A stretch of 64,000 nt of DNA, taken from the NCBI GenBank assembly GCA_037179335.1, contig JAKZHN010000040.1, positions 124,001 to 188,000 of the forward strand. The letters run 5' to 3'. How positions within the stretch are numbered: the stretch's first letter is position 1; the number at the start of each line of letters is the position of its first letter. The stretch comes from Cyclaneusma minus. Taxonomy: Eukaryota > Ascomycota > Leotiomycetes > Marthamycetales > Marthamycetaceae. Of this stretch, positions 9,826-20,943 are shown in pieces. The notes beneath the pieces are model-generated. The model did no database searches. It saw nothing but the letters and a program-made list of their open reading frames with translations, and was not told the DNA's origin. Position numbers and translations under genes: made by a program.

Positions 9826-9960
9826 CGATGCTAGCTTACGAGACTAGCTTGCACGCGCGCACGACCACATCTTCTATACAAGCTCTGCTTTACTCCCTTC
9901 ATCCTCCCTCTCCTAATCATCGTGGAGCTGGCCCCATGCTCTTAAGCTTCCCTGGAAAAT
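9826..9960 (+). promoter_or_regulatory. Promoter module with CTAGC boxes (copy D)
   Basis: CTAGCTTACGAGACTAGCTTG, CTATACAAGCTC (about 9876) and a C/T-rich leader. Same arrangement as copies A-C, but with a poor TATA. Confidence 0.35.
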
Positions 9961-10579
9961 CCTCGACTAAATGCTCAGCATCGTCCTCGCCGTAAAGTTC
10001 ATCATCGAGAACACTTGCCAATTGCCTTCAATTGCCTTGGCCGACCTGCATCTCAACCTCAACGCCCCTGGATTCTGACACCTACGCCAACTTATCTTCA
10101 CGCGGATAGATCTCGTGCCAATCTCACCACCCCTGTCGTCGGACAATGCCTCTAGTGACTCCACCCTACGGAATCATCACCAAATCCCTATACTCCACCT
10201 TCTCTCCTCTATTTCACTCGAGTTCCCAGTCTCCACGGCCAGGTCAGCTCTGCACCACCATGTCCGATCCCAACTGGTAGAACATGTTCTGCTTCCTGAG
10301 TTCCTAGTACTCCGGAGAGTCGGAACATGCGACTCGAGATCTGCCCTAGGGTAGTAGTAAACAAGCACTCCGAAGGTGCCTCCGACCGGAAGGCAGTCAA
10401 GGGCAGAGGGCATCGATACTCGAAGTACCAGGGAGATTTGAGACTCGTCTGTATTTGGTTGTGAAGAGGAGAGACTGGAAGATGTAGAGGAGACCACCTT
10501 TAGATGGCAGAAGACAGCTGCGCCTAGTCGAGCCAGCTCGCTTGGGTTTGGGGCGGGAGATACACCCACAAATGAATAA

Positions 10580-10765
10580 CGGCTCACAGCTTCACCTTCA
10601 CGAGAAAGCCCATGTCCACCATGGCAGTGAAGTTTGTCTGCTTCAGTCGCCACTCTCCTGTTACACTAGCTCTGGACGCTAGCGTAGCGGTAACGGCGCT
10701 GTCTATAAAAGAGATCCTCGGGCCTCTTGTTCTTCTTCTTCTTCTTCTTCTTCCTCTAGCAAACC
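10580..10765 (+). promoter_or_regulatory. Promoter module with CTAGC boxes (copy E)
   Basis: CAGCTTCACCTTCACGAG (about 10588), CACTAGCTCTGGACGCTAGC then GTAGCGGTAACGGCG, TCTATAAAAGAGATCC (about 10702-10717), and a C/T tract containing a (CTT)n microsatellite to about 10757. It has all four elements in the order seen in copies A and B. Confidence 0.5.
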
Positions 10766-11026
10766 ATCCGAGCTTCGCAGCTCACTCCGTCCGTCCTTCG
10801 TCCTACCCTGTCGCTCCATCGCTCCATCGCTCCGTCACAGCCATGGTGACCGGTGCTCCGCTCCAGATCTGTCTCCTGGCCAGTTTTACAACTTCAATTA
10901 CAACTCCTCACCCCCCTAAATTTTTGGCGACACCGTTCAGCTCCAATAGGGTGCATTCGAGCAGTCCATGCCGGCTTGGACCAACCTACCAGAGCTTCAA
11001 GCATGCTCCAGTTCAGAACGACGACA

Positions 11027-11447
11027 CTATGCGTGTTTACGGCTTTGCAAGACACAAGCACGCCGACAATGGTAAGCCGTAAAGGCCTTGGGTGCGATGG
11101 TGGGGCGACCTGGTGCGAAGTTGGCGACAGCAGCAGCAGTTCTCGTCTTCTTGTTCCTGGCTCCGTATTGGTGGCGGATGTGGGAGTCTGCCGTGCTGCC
11201 AACCTTCTCCCACTCGTCGGCATTGATGCCGATGGGCCAATTTCCGCGGGGATTGGTGTCGACGCGGAGGTCTAGAACATGACTGGGAAAGGCGGGGCCA
11301 GCGGCGAAAGCATCAGCGGGAAGAACAGCCCCTGGATTAACAGCCATGTGCCAGGGTGTTGTGGTCCATTGTGTAGGGAATGCCAGACGGGTGAGCAGTC
11401 AGAGCCTTGACGTTGTTTGCCCGTTTTCCAGAGACGTAGAGACGCAT
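11027..11447 (-). pseudogene. Frameshifted small gene behind a TATA/CT promoter
   Basis: On the minus strand CCATAAAAG (11484-11492) and a C/T-rich leader precede ATG at 11447. The frame (MRLYVSGKRANN start, ending NTLAHGC) stops after 37 codons. A one-base shift there opens a 106-codon frame (MAVNPGAVLPADAF at 11347) that runs to 11027 and contains NKKTRTAAAVANFAPGRP. The junction CAC-ATG suggests one original protein of about 140 residues with a single frameshift, or a small intron I could not place. No family is recognised. The promoter has the same design as the array. Confidence 0.35.
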
Positions 11448-12502
11448 GATAGAAAAAGGAAGAGGAGATCGTAAACGGTCGTCACTTTTATGGAAGGTTG
11501 CGGTCGTTAGCGTCGTAAGCTAGTGCCTTAGGCGGGCATCATGAGGCGAGACCGAAGAGTGAAGATGATTTTTCCCGGTGAAGGTGAAGTCAGGGGATCT
11601 TCATAAACAAACAACACTCTTGTCCGCGAGTGGTGCTCGCATGGGTAGGTGAATATTTGGACTGGCGAGTAGCGGTCTGTTGTCCAGCATCTGTCTATAT
11701 GACCACTGATTGTTCCCTTTTTACCACTCTCCACAAGGCAACTCACAGTCTCACCGGCAGCTAAGCCTCTTTCTTTGTGTTTTGAGAAGCTTGAACCAAT
11801 TTCCCTTTCTTGGGAACCTGGAGGCAAAAGAAATGATTGCATACCTAGCGAATATCTTACCTGTGGAACTCAGTCGGGCTCCAACAGCAGAAGGGACAAG
11901 TGAGACTAGAGGGTATCTCCCACGCTGGCCATGATAACCTGTCTGGCGATGGGCAAGAAAGAGACTGCGGGTGTACTGGTGGTGTGTGTGCTAACAGCTG
12001 GTGGAGAAGGATTTGGCACATTGTTGGAGTCGGATGGTGATTGAAAGAAGAGAGGAGATGGAGAAAGGTCCTTACTTTTGTAGTAAAAGGAGTCGCCAAA
12101 AAGATGCAAGTTTGTCTCGCTTGTGGGTAGCGTGCCGAGAGGGGGTGAATCTGCAAGTGAAGATTAGCAGTTGAAGACCGGCGCGTGGACACTCTTTTGG
12201 CCTGAACTCAAGCTGGCGATATCCCCTGTCTACGAGTCTCTTTACTCCACTCCTGTCTACCTACCGTTGTCCACTTTTGCGGTCTTCACCTGAAGTTGTC
12301 ACCGTGAATCCTGAACAGAAGCCAGGGGGTGACCTAATGAACGCCAACCATAACACCCCACCAAGTCACGGCGTAGCAGCTCTACCCCCGGTAGCCCCAA
12401 AGTCTTTCGCTCGGTCTCCCTGGCGGCTGGATTACTCGAGTGTCACTAGTAGCGTTTGGGGGATATGGTGGTGGTAGACAGGGTAATTGAAGACTGAAGT
12501 AT

Positions 12503-12672
12503 CAAGTAATGCCCAGCTTACCGTGTGAAGCTGAGGATGGTGCTAGCACTAGCGCTGCACTCGCTTAGCTAGATTCTTCTACTTTGTAATGCAAATCTTT
12601 ACTTTTCTTTCACTTCCTCCCTCTCTTTCCTTTCAAGCAAGAAACTCTACAAAAGCGCAGACTCATGGTCCA
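12503..12672 (+). repeat. Inverted duplicate arm 2 (promoter with CTAGC boxes)
   Basis: Matches the reverse complement of 6875-7040: GCTAGCACTAGCGCTG, CTCGCTTAGCTAG, a C/T-rich leader, GCGCAGACTCATGGT. It lies about 5.5 kb from its partner. Confidence 0.6.
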
Positions 12673-12877
12673 CGACGACTGGGAAGCCGACACGACCAAC
12701 TGGAAGTGGAAAACTGTTGCTAGGGGTAAGCTCCGAGAGGTTGCCTATCAATCGGGCTTTCGATTGGCCAGATACCACTCCCGGAAGAGTATCATCAGGG
12801 CGGCGAGCTCTTCTTTGGTTGCAGTGGATTCCGCAGACTTGACTTTGGAAGACTTAGTCTTGGAAGACTTGCCGTAG
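12665..12877 (+). CDS. Short ORF behind the duplicated promoter (hypothetical)
   Basis: Seventy codons starting at the ATG in the duplicated GCAGACTCATGGT block (MVHDDWEADTTNWKWKT start). In the inverted partner the same ATG is followed by a different frame that soon ends, so protein conservation cannot be shown. The composition is not diagnostic and the product is not recognised. Confidence 0.2.
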   Translation: MVHDDWEADTTNWKWKTVARGKLREVAYQSGFRLARYHSRKSIIRAASSSLVAVDSADLTLEDLVLEDLP

Positions 12878-12879
12878 AA

Positions 12880-13969
12880 GAGTTGGCAGCGGTAGAATCA
12901 TCGGCTACGAGATTAGTGGGGTTGGCGGTTTCCATGGTTGAAGGAGCAGTGTGGTTGGTGTAAATGTTAATGTTGCCTTCAGTTCCAGGTGTCCTTTCCA
13001 TCCTCCTTGTCCCCCTCTTCCTTCTTAGCCTTATGCTCGTTATCATGCCTACTGATCCAGGCGGCAACACCGCGAGCATTAGTGGAGTATCCCTGATCAC
13101 TCTGGCCTCTGTTTGCCTCTGGGACCTTTTTACCAAAGTACTGGGCGTCTCAGCTAGTCACCTCCATACCATGCAACTTCTGCGCCTTGTCCGGGACAAA
13201 ACATCTACAGTCACGTCAACTTCATTATCGGGCACAAAGGACAAAGTTCTCGTGTTCAAATGCTGTTGGTGATCTCGAGAATGATGAGAACATGCAACTG
13301 AAACTTTATCTCCACATCTGAAGAAGCAATGTGAACCAACCGAGACGCTAAGAGCTGCGCTAGCCGCTAGCGTGGTTCAGCAGTCCCATATCTACGCCCC
13401 GGATTCTCTGTCTCTTTCTCTCTTCTTTGGCTATGAACGTCAACGCGAGTGCGACCCAGTCAGTCGACCTTATTACCTCGACTGCCCCAAGGAGATCTCA
13501 ACGCGAAGGAAAGCTGGAGGGATCAGCGGTAGCAACGAATAGTTGGAAGCCAAAGTCGCCATGGTTTTCTCCTCGGGTCGCGATCATGACCAATCGCTCA
13601 GAACCCCACAAACGATATCTGTTTGTCGCTAGACGCATCTCGAAGCACCTAGAGATCAGATTACTACCATGCCGGTGGCAAAAAATTGTCATGACGCCGA
13701 AGGCTCTTTCGCTTGGGAGATACTTGTCAGTTGACATTACCATTGACTAAGTGGCCGTTGTTGTATCGACGTCCGAAGACGATCTCGTAGCTCCTTCATC
13801 ATCGAATCTGGGAAGAGTGACTAGAAGAAGAGGGAGTCAGGGAGCACGAAGGAGATTATATACACAGGAGCGTAGACGATACGGCGTGCACACCGGCTGT
13901 GGTATTAGCGAACACAGCTTCACCTTCACTTTCAACTTTACCCTCACTTGCATTTACCCGGTTCCTGTT
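12880..13969. other. Gene-poor stretch
   Basis: No gene is recognised. Fragments of array-type promoter sit at 13350-13430 (GCGCTAGCCGCTAGCGTGG, then a C/T-rich run) and at 13915 (CAGCTTCACCTTCAC). Confidence 0.35.
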
Positions 13970-14329
13970 CCGCTAACCAGTGTTTCCGATAGTCTGAGAC
14001 CGCGGTTTGGGCCCTAAACCGTATTGATACGGTTTAAAACCATTTGTAAAAGCTATAAACCAAATTTATTTGGTTTAAATCGCGGTTTCAAATTTTCACC
14101 ATAATCGCCATGATTTGGCATGCTAAAAATAGCTTAAAATAGCTTTTGCTAAATTTACGCTATAATAATATAATTTGAATTTTTTAATTATTTTTATTAA
14201 ATCAGAAAAAATAAATTTGCATTCAAAATATTAAAAATAATTCAGAATTTTTGAATAATGGAATTTATATAATTTTTTTAAATTATATAGTCTAAGTCGT
14301 TATATGCGGAAAAAGGAAATGGTGATTAA

Positions 14330-17300
14330 AAATCAATATATTGCGGGGCATAGCCAGCAAAGCTGGCTGTTTCAGCGCCAAAAAGGCTTTTAAGCAAAGC
14401 CCATATAGCTGGCGGCACGTGATTGCTGTTCCGGATAGCGGCTTTTAAATTAAAATAGCTAGCTTAACCGGCTAAAATTATATAATTAAATTAAAATTAT
14501 ATAAAGCGGGAGAAAAGAAAATTAAAAGCTATAATTAATCGCGATTTTTGCCTTGAAATTATAAAGGTTTTAAATTGGCATTGTAAAAATTTCTTATAAT
14601 TTAATAAAATTGCGATTTTATATTGCTAGCTATATTGGCTAAATGGATTTTTAACCACTAATAGCCAATTTTATTAAATTATATAATGCGGATTAATTGC
14701 TTTTTTATTATATATTAATATTATATATAATTTAAATTATTATATATATATATAAATATTAATTAAAAATTAATATATTATAGGGCATAGCTAGCAAAGC
14801 TAATTATTTTAATATTAAAAAGGCTTTTAAATAAAGCTTATATAATTAGCGGCATATAATTGCTATTTTAAATAGCGGTTTTTAAACTAAAATAATTAAT
14901 TTAACCGGCCAAATTTAAGCAAAGCGCTAAAGGCTATATTTAAAAAAAAATAGTAAAAATAATTGTTTTTATTTTTTTATTTAAAAAAACGGAAAGCGAT
15001 TTATAAAAAAACAAAAGCTTAATTAAATCTGAATTTTAAATTATATTTATAATAGCGTTTTAACGCGTTAAAGCTTTAGCGGCTAGTATATTAGATTTTA
15101 AGCTTTGGTATTTCTATATTAATTGCATAAAAAACGGCTTTTTTATAAATATTATAGCCGGTAAATTCCTTTCAATTAAAAATGCTAAAAAAGCAAAAAA
15201 GGCTTCAAATTATAAAAATATAATAATTATAATTATAAAATTTAATTAAATAATAAAAAGATAATATATAAAAACGCTAGGGATTAAATAAAAAACAAAT
15301 TGCAAAAAGCGGCGACCGGATATATTTTAATGCTAATTATTATAAAAATTATATGAATTTTTTAATATTGCTTATTAGCCTTGCTATTAAAAAGAATAAA
15401 AACTATATATTAGCGCTGTATTATTTTTTAAATTGTTAATAAAAAATCGCTTTTTAATTATTAGCTTGCTAATTTTAAATATTTTTGCCTAATTTATTTT
15501 TAATATATTATTATTTATAAGCTTATTAAGCTAAAATAATATAAATAAAATTAACAAGCTAATTAATATTGATATTAAATTAATTATATTTTAAAATATA
15601 TTAAATTTTAAGCCAGGAGTTTTTTCTTTTTTTTTATATAAATAGCGGATTTTTTGCATTATAAGCTTAATTAATAGGTATAAAAAAATTGAATTATTTT
15701 AAAGGCGGATAATATAAATATGCTTAATTGCGGAAATAGCAATTTAAAAAAAAATCAAAATTAAATGGTTTATTCTTTTATTTAAAGCCGTTTATTTTAT
15801 AAAAGCAAATTTATTTTATAAATATTATAAAAATAATTAAATAAATTTTATAGCCTTTTATAATATAAAAATATTTTTAAAAGCGCTAATAATTTCAGCA
15901 TTTTTTAAAAATATTAATAGCTAGGTTATAAAAAAATACAATAAATGCAAAAGCTTAATTTTTTTTTTATTATATTAATAATTACCGGTAATTATATAAA
16001 TTTGCTAATAAAAGCATTAATTAATAATGGCTTTATAATTAAATTTTAATAAAGCATTTATTAGGCTATTGAAAAAACTAGCCAAATAAATAAATTCTAA
16101 TTTAATATTTAAAAAGCTTATTAAAATTAGCAATTGGTATAATATTAAATGCTAATTAGCGTTTTTTAAAGTATACTTTAATAAATTGTATTATATTATA
16201 AAATTATCCGTATAAATAATAATACCATTTTTTTGCTAATTAGCGCTTTATATTTAAAGCGCTATTAAAATTGTTTAAAATTTAAAAATATTAATATTTA
16301 ATATTTTTTTTAAATTTCAAAAATAATAAGAAATTGCAAAAACATATGGAATTAAAAACAATATATATAATCCTTTTAGCAATATTTAAAAAGAATTAAT
16401 AAAAAAGGCGCTAAAATTAATATTAAAAGCATTGCTAAAAAAATAAATTTATACGCGCTTTTTATTATTAAAAAACTTAGTGCTATTAAATTTTAAAAAT
16501 AGCTTTAATTATTATAGCAAATTGTTTTTAATATTTTTTAATATATAATAGCAAGTACTAGCCAATTTTTTATTTAAAAAAATGTAATAAATATTTATAA
16601 TTTTTTATAATAAAAATAGCTAATATTAAAAACAAATGCATAAAAAACAGTTCCTTATTAAAAAAATTATATTATATTATATTATAAATTTTATGGCTAT
16701 AATAGCGGAAATTATTTTCAATATTTAATATTATTTTAGCAAAAGAATTAAAAATATTATAATTATAATATTGATTATTAATTTTAAAACCTTAATTATA
16801 ATTTTTTTATAATTTTTTTTAGTATTTTATTAGATTTTTAATATTATATAAAATATAATATAGCCTTTTTTCCGTTAAAAAAATTAAAAAAAATTCAGAA
16901 TATTCTTATTTAAATAGTAAAAAGCAATAAAGCTAAGCAGCTATAATTTAAAAATTTATTTTTAAATTTCTATAAATAAATTAAAAATAAATAAGGCAAC
17001 GGCAAAGCTAAAAAAAGGATTATCTTAATATATATATATATTTTCTATATAAAGCCAAAAAGCTATTAATAAAAAAAACCTATAAAAATTATATAAAAGA
17101 TATTTTTTATATTTTATTTAACTAATATATAGCTATATTTTATTTTAACCATTGTTTTTAAAAGAAATATATATATATTTCTTTTTAATAATATAATGGT
17201 TAATTAAAAAGTTTTTGGGGCAATTGTTTTTTGGTTTTAGCCATTTACGCTTTAAAATTATTTAAATATTAAGCCTAGTAAAAAACATATAAAAAGAAAT

Positions 17301-19115
17301 TGGTCCGGCAACATTTTTTTAATTTGGCCTAAAATTAGGTTATTTTAATTTCTTTTATTTAATTTTTTTTGGCAAAATTTTATGATTTAGGGCTATTATA
17401 TTAAAAAAAACTTTATACTTAAATATATTTTAAAAAAAATGAAAAATTTCCAAAATATAAGCGCAATAAGCAATATTGAATTAGAAAAAAAAAATTAAAT
17501 AAAAAAATCGATTTTATATTAGGCTATAATAGTATACATATATAAATATGTTTTTTAAAAAAACACCTGCTAATAATATAAGCTTAAATTTATTAGCTAG
17601 CGGTAACAATAATATAAAAGAATTAATTAACGTTAATATAATAATATTATTTATTAGCGAAAATAATAGAAAATTAATTGGCGGCAATTATTTAATAATA
17701 TTAGCTAGCGGCAATATTTGGGTATTTAATAAAAATAGTAAAAAATTGGCTAATAGCAATTATTTAATAATATTGGCTAGCGGTAATATATAAATATCCA
17801 ATAATATTAAAAAATTGTTTATTAAAAAAAGCGTATAAAAGCTTTATATTAGCAATATATTAACGGATATTATTAGCAATATTAATATATTAATAGCTTT
17901 ATATTTTAATTTTTTTAAGCTTATAAATTTTTGCTAGATATTTTTTGCTATAAATTAAGCATTTATATTTATATTTATAGCGGTTATAATTGCAATTGCC
18001 ATTATTATATTTATAATAAATAAATAATTCCGTATTATAATTTTCGCTATTAGATTTAAAGCTAAAAAATCCTCTATTTTAATATATCTAATATAATTAT
18101 AAAAAAATTCAATTGTTTTATAAATTAATTTCTAATTTTCGAATTTATTTAAGCCGGTAATTAAAGCCTGCTTATAGGCTTTAATAATGCATTTAATTTT
18201 TTTTTAAATAAAATATTGGTAAATATTAAAAATTTAGATATAAAAATTAATAAAAGAAAATTATAGCTTTATAGCAATATAAATATACTAGCTATAATAA
18301 ATTTAAATTTATATTAAAAAGAAAAGAAAATAAATTTTTGATATTTTATTAAAAAATTTCCAATTATTTAATATTAATATTAAAATAAGGCATTAAGCCA
18401 ATAAAAAAGCTATTTTTCTTAATACCAGGGAATTTGTAATAAAAAATATAAAATTTGGAAAAATATTATTTACCATTATTTTGGTTTTAGCTTTAAGCTT
18501 TATTTTAGGCTAGAATTGCTTGGCGCATTATTTTAAGCTTTATTTATTGGCATTTAATAGCCAATTAAAAGGCGTGCTTTTGCTTAATTTCAAGGTTTTT
18601 TTTTAGCTTTTTTTTATACTTTATTATAGGCTTTGGAATAATTTTAATTAAGGGTTTTAGCCTATTGGAAATTTTAGATAATAAAAAAGGCATTTTTTAA
18701 AAATTATTTTGCATTATAAATATTAGCTATATAGCTAGGCGTTTTTTTTAAAAAAAGCAATTGCTTTATAGTATAATTGCTTAAAAGAATAATCCAAATT
18801 AAAAAGGTTTAAATTTAAAGCCGTTTTATTAATAAATTAAATTATATAGGCTATTTTGGCAATTTTCGAAAAAAAATTAATTAATAATTTAAATAAAAAT
18901 TAAAAGCTATAAGTAATTGCGATTTCTGCTTTAAAGCTATAAAGATTTTAAATTGGCATTGCAAAAAAAAAAAGAATTTAGTAAAATTACGGCCTTATAT
19001 TATTGGCTATGCTGGCTAAATAAATTCCTGGCCGACGACGGCCAGCTTTACCAAACCACGTGACGCGGGTTAATTGTCCTCCCTATTATATACCAATATT
19101 ATATAAAAGCTATTA
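14330..19115 (-). mobile_element. Nested retroelement-like insertion inside the hAT
   Basis: A block near 14530-14760 is repeated in direct orientation near 18890-19110 (AGCTATAA, ATTGGCATTG, the GCTAGCTATATTGGCTAAAT region), about 4.4 kb apart, as LTRs would be. A second direct repeat (GGGCATAGC, CAAAGC, GCGGCA) occurs at 14343-14480 and 14783-14915. The interior matches, inverted, the element starting near 55345, including a Cys-rich knuckle-like remnant and a repeated LASGN-type segment. Orientation is given by the knuckle remnant. LTR termini and target duplication were not resolved. Confidence 0.5.
17590..17795. repeat. Short internal tandem repeat of the retroelement
   Basis: Three imperfect copies of a segment around AATTATTTAATAATATTAGC and TAGCGGTAA (about 17585-17610, 17690-17720, 17757-17792). 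The same repeat is found on the other strand near 56700-56870. The short ORF across it (LASGN repeats) is most likely a by-product of this repeat. Confidence 0.5.
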
Positions 19116-19736
19116 AATTTAATTTCTGGGAATTAATTTATTGTTTCTTGATTTGGCTTTATAAATTTTTAAAATTGGAAATTAAAAAAGCTTATAATTT
19201 AAAAACTAATATAAAAAATATATGCATTTATAGCTAAAGCAATTATAAATACTATTACGCTAATTATTTAAAAAAACTTTGAAATCAGAATTATTATTAA
19301 CTAAATAGCTTTGTATAACGGTCCGTGCCCGCCAAGCCTTGGCAAGCAATAGCTTAATAATCCAAACCACGGTCTCGCCGTTTTGCCATGGTTTAAAACT
19401 GAAAATTAAAAGCTGAAACTATATTTATTCGGTCTGAACTATTTCCTAAAAGGGCAAACCGTATCAGTACGGTCCAAAAAAAATTGGTCGACGGACTATC
19501 GGAAACACTGCCGCTAACGCCTCTCCTAACTACTTCCCTTCCGCAGTATAAAGTCTAGCTGGCAACTCTTACCATCAGCCGTTCATGTCCACACTCTCTA
19601 CACCACAACAAACCACGCAATCCTCAATCGTTCGCGACATGCCGTCACCCAAACTCTCCCAACTCAGCACCCTTCCCAGCCTTCGCGGGCACCTCATTCT
19701 TCAACTCCCACACATCAGGTTTTCTCCATCGCAAAG

Positions 19737-20174
19737 ATGGCAAACCCAGCCTTGTGGGACCGCGACCCAGACCTGTCCGCGATCAGGTCGCGAGTATTCG
19801 ACAATTCTCTCGAAAAGTTCATTGGATGGACTCAAAAGGGGGATGGATTCCACAACATCTAAGGCGAGTTATGGAGCGGACCAGGCTCAGACTACGAGAA
19901 AGGAATACCTCCGATGTTTTCAAAAGCCACGGCTGCATTGAAAAGCGGCAAGCCTTCTGTCTTTCTCCACAACTCCAAGAAGTTTTAATCCCCGCCGGCC
20001 ATGGCCGCCCTCTCTGTATCGAATAGAAGAAGGGGCATGAACACTGCAGACTCACGCCTTCGTACTCTGCAGTGCCAGAGCGACTTCTCCCATAAGGCGC
20101 AGCGGACCTGCCAACGCGGAGACCGAGCCACTTGCAAACACGGTCCACTTATTAAGGCTTTAGCCAGTGTTTGA
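19737..20174 (+). pseudogene. Broken ORF with two in-frame TAA codons
   Basis: From ATG 19737 one frame stays protein-like for 145 codons up to TGA 20172, except for TAA at 19860 and 19986. It contains WDRDPDLSAIRSRVFD, FIGWTQKGDGFHNI, the Gly-rich GELWSGPGSDYEKG and a Cys/basic tail (RTCQRGDRATCKHG). Both stops could come from CAA by C-to-T change at CpA, the preferred RIP target. A TATAAAG lies at about 19548. The product is not recognised; introns removing the stops are not evident. Confidence 0.35.
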
Positions 20175-20322
20175 GGCAGCTGTATGTGTTGGAAAAGGCC
20201 CCAATATCGTCACAAAGTAAGCATCTCAACCTTCACCTTCACCCACCCCAGCTCCTGTTCCGCTAGCGCCTTTCCGAAGCCACTTAAAAGAGAGCAGTAT
20301 CTTCCCACAAACCACTCTCACC

Positions 20323-20943
20323 ATGACCCATATCGTACGAGTCGATAGCGATTCGACGCCCTGGTGTAAGGATATTGCGACACAGTTCTAGGGTCTGGCC
20401 GATTGAGACCTCAAGGCCCAGCCCATTTGGCTACGGCGTGGCTTGATCATCGCAAGCGGTTTATGGACTTTCCCATGTCGCTGTCAGGTGAGAAACCATC
20501 GCTCGGTGGTGGAGATACCCCTGGAAGCCTGACAACAAACCAAGTGACACCAGGATCCATCGCGATAACGGAATCCAGATCCAATCCATGAAAGGCTGTG
20601 CTCGTCAAACATTGACGAGAAAGCGACAGTCAAAGATCCTGGGACCACTGTCAGAATCCCTTCAAATCTACACTCTGGGGTCGGCAAAGCCACCACGAGC
20701 ACCATGTCCACTAACGACGAAAAAGCCCCGTGGCTGTGAAAAGAAGGATCGAGAGACAGACTGGTGCGCTCTCTCAAGCCCATCTTCACTGCTCGAGAGC
20801 TTGAAAACGATGTTGTCAACAGGCACCCCAAGCGGAAGGCGGGAGACAGGTGCTGGGATCTACCAGGGGCCTTGATGGGCTCGAGGCTCTTCTCACCCTG
20901 GACAGAGTTGTCGAGTGACATTGCCGACATTAGAGTCTACTGA
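20323..20943 (+). pseudogene. Broken ORF with several stops
   Basis: ATG 20323 follows a TTCACCTTCACCCACC block and a CTTAAAAGAG TATA-like box. The frame reads 22 codons (MTHIVRVDSDSTPWCKD start) to TAG, then recovers further on as a protein-like frame (STMSTNDEKAPW, KPIFTARELENDVV, LFSPWTELSSDIADIRVY) up to TGA 20941. A GTGAGA donor at 20489 and a CAG near 20551 could remove two of the stops, but others remain. The product is not recognised. Confidence 0.3.

Larger units (their letters stand above)
13978..19510. mobile_element. hAT-type transposon, RIP-mutated, with nested insertion (5.5 kb)
   Basis: The termini carry CAGTGTTTCCGATAGTC in inverted orientation, flanked by perfect 8-bp duplications CCGCTAAC (13970-13977 and 19511-19518). 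The outer 350-400 bp at each end match the 714-bp miniature at 7483. Between about 14330 and 19115 is a different repeat, also found inverted at 55345-57760. No transposase frame survives, since the interior is roughly 80% A+T with stops in every frame. Confidence 0.85.

Noticed and set aside
17548..17793. 81-codon ORF with repeated LASGN words as a gene
   Set aside because: It lies in a RIP-mutated retroelement, spans a short tandem repeat, and no start context or promoter is seen. The sister copy near 56.8 kb is not open in the same way.
13978..19510. Mitochondrial-type DNA (AT-rich, GC clusters)
   Set aside because: Terminal inverted repeats with 8-bp target duplications show it is a transposon; no mitochondrial gene could be read.
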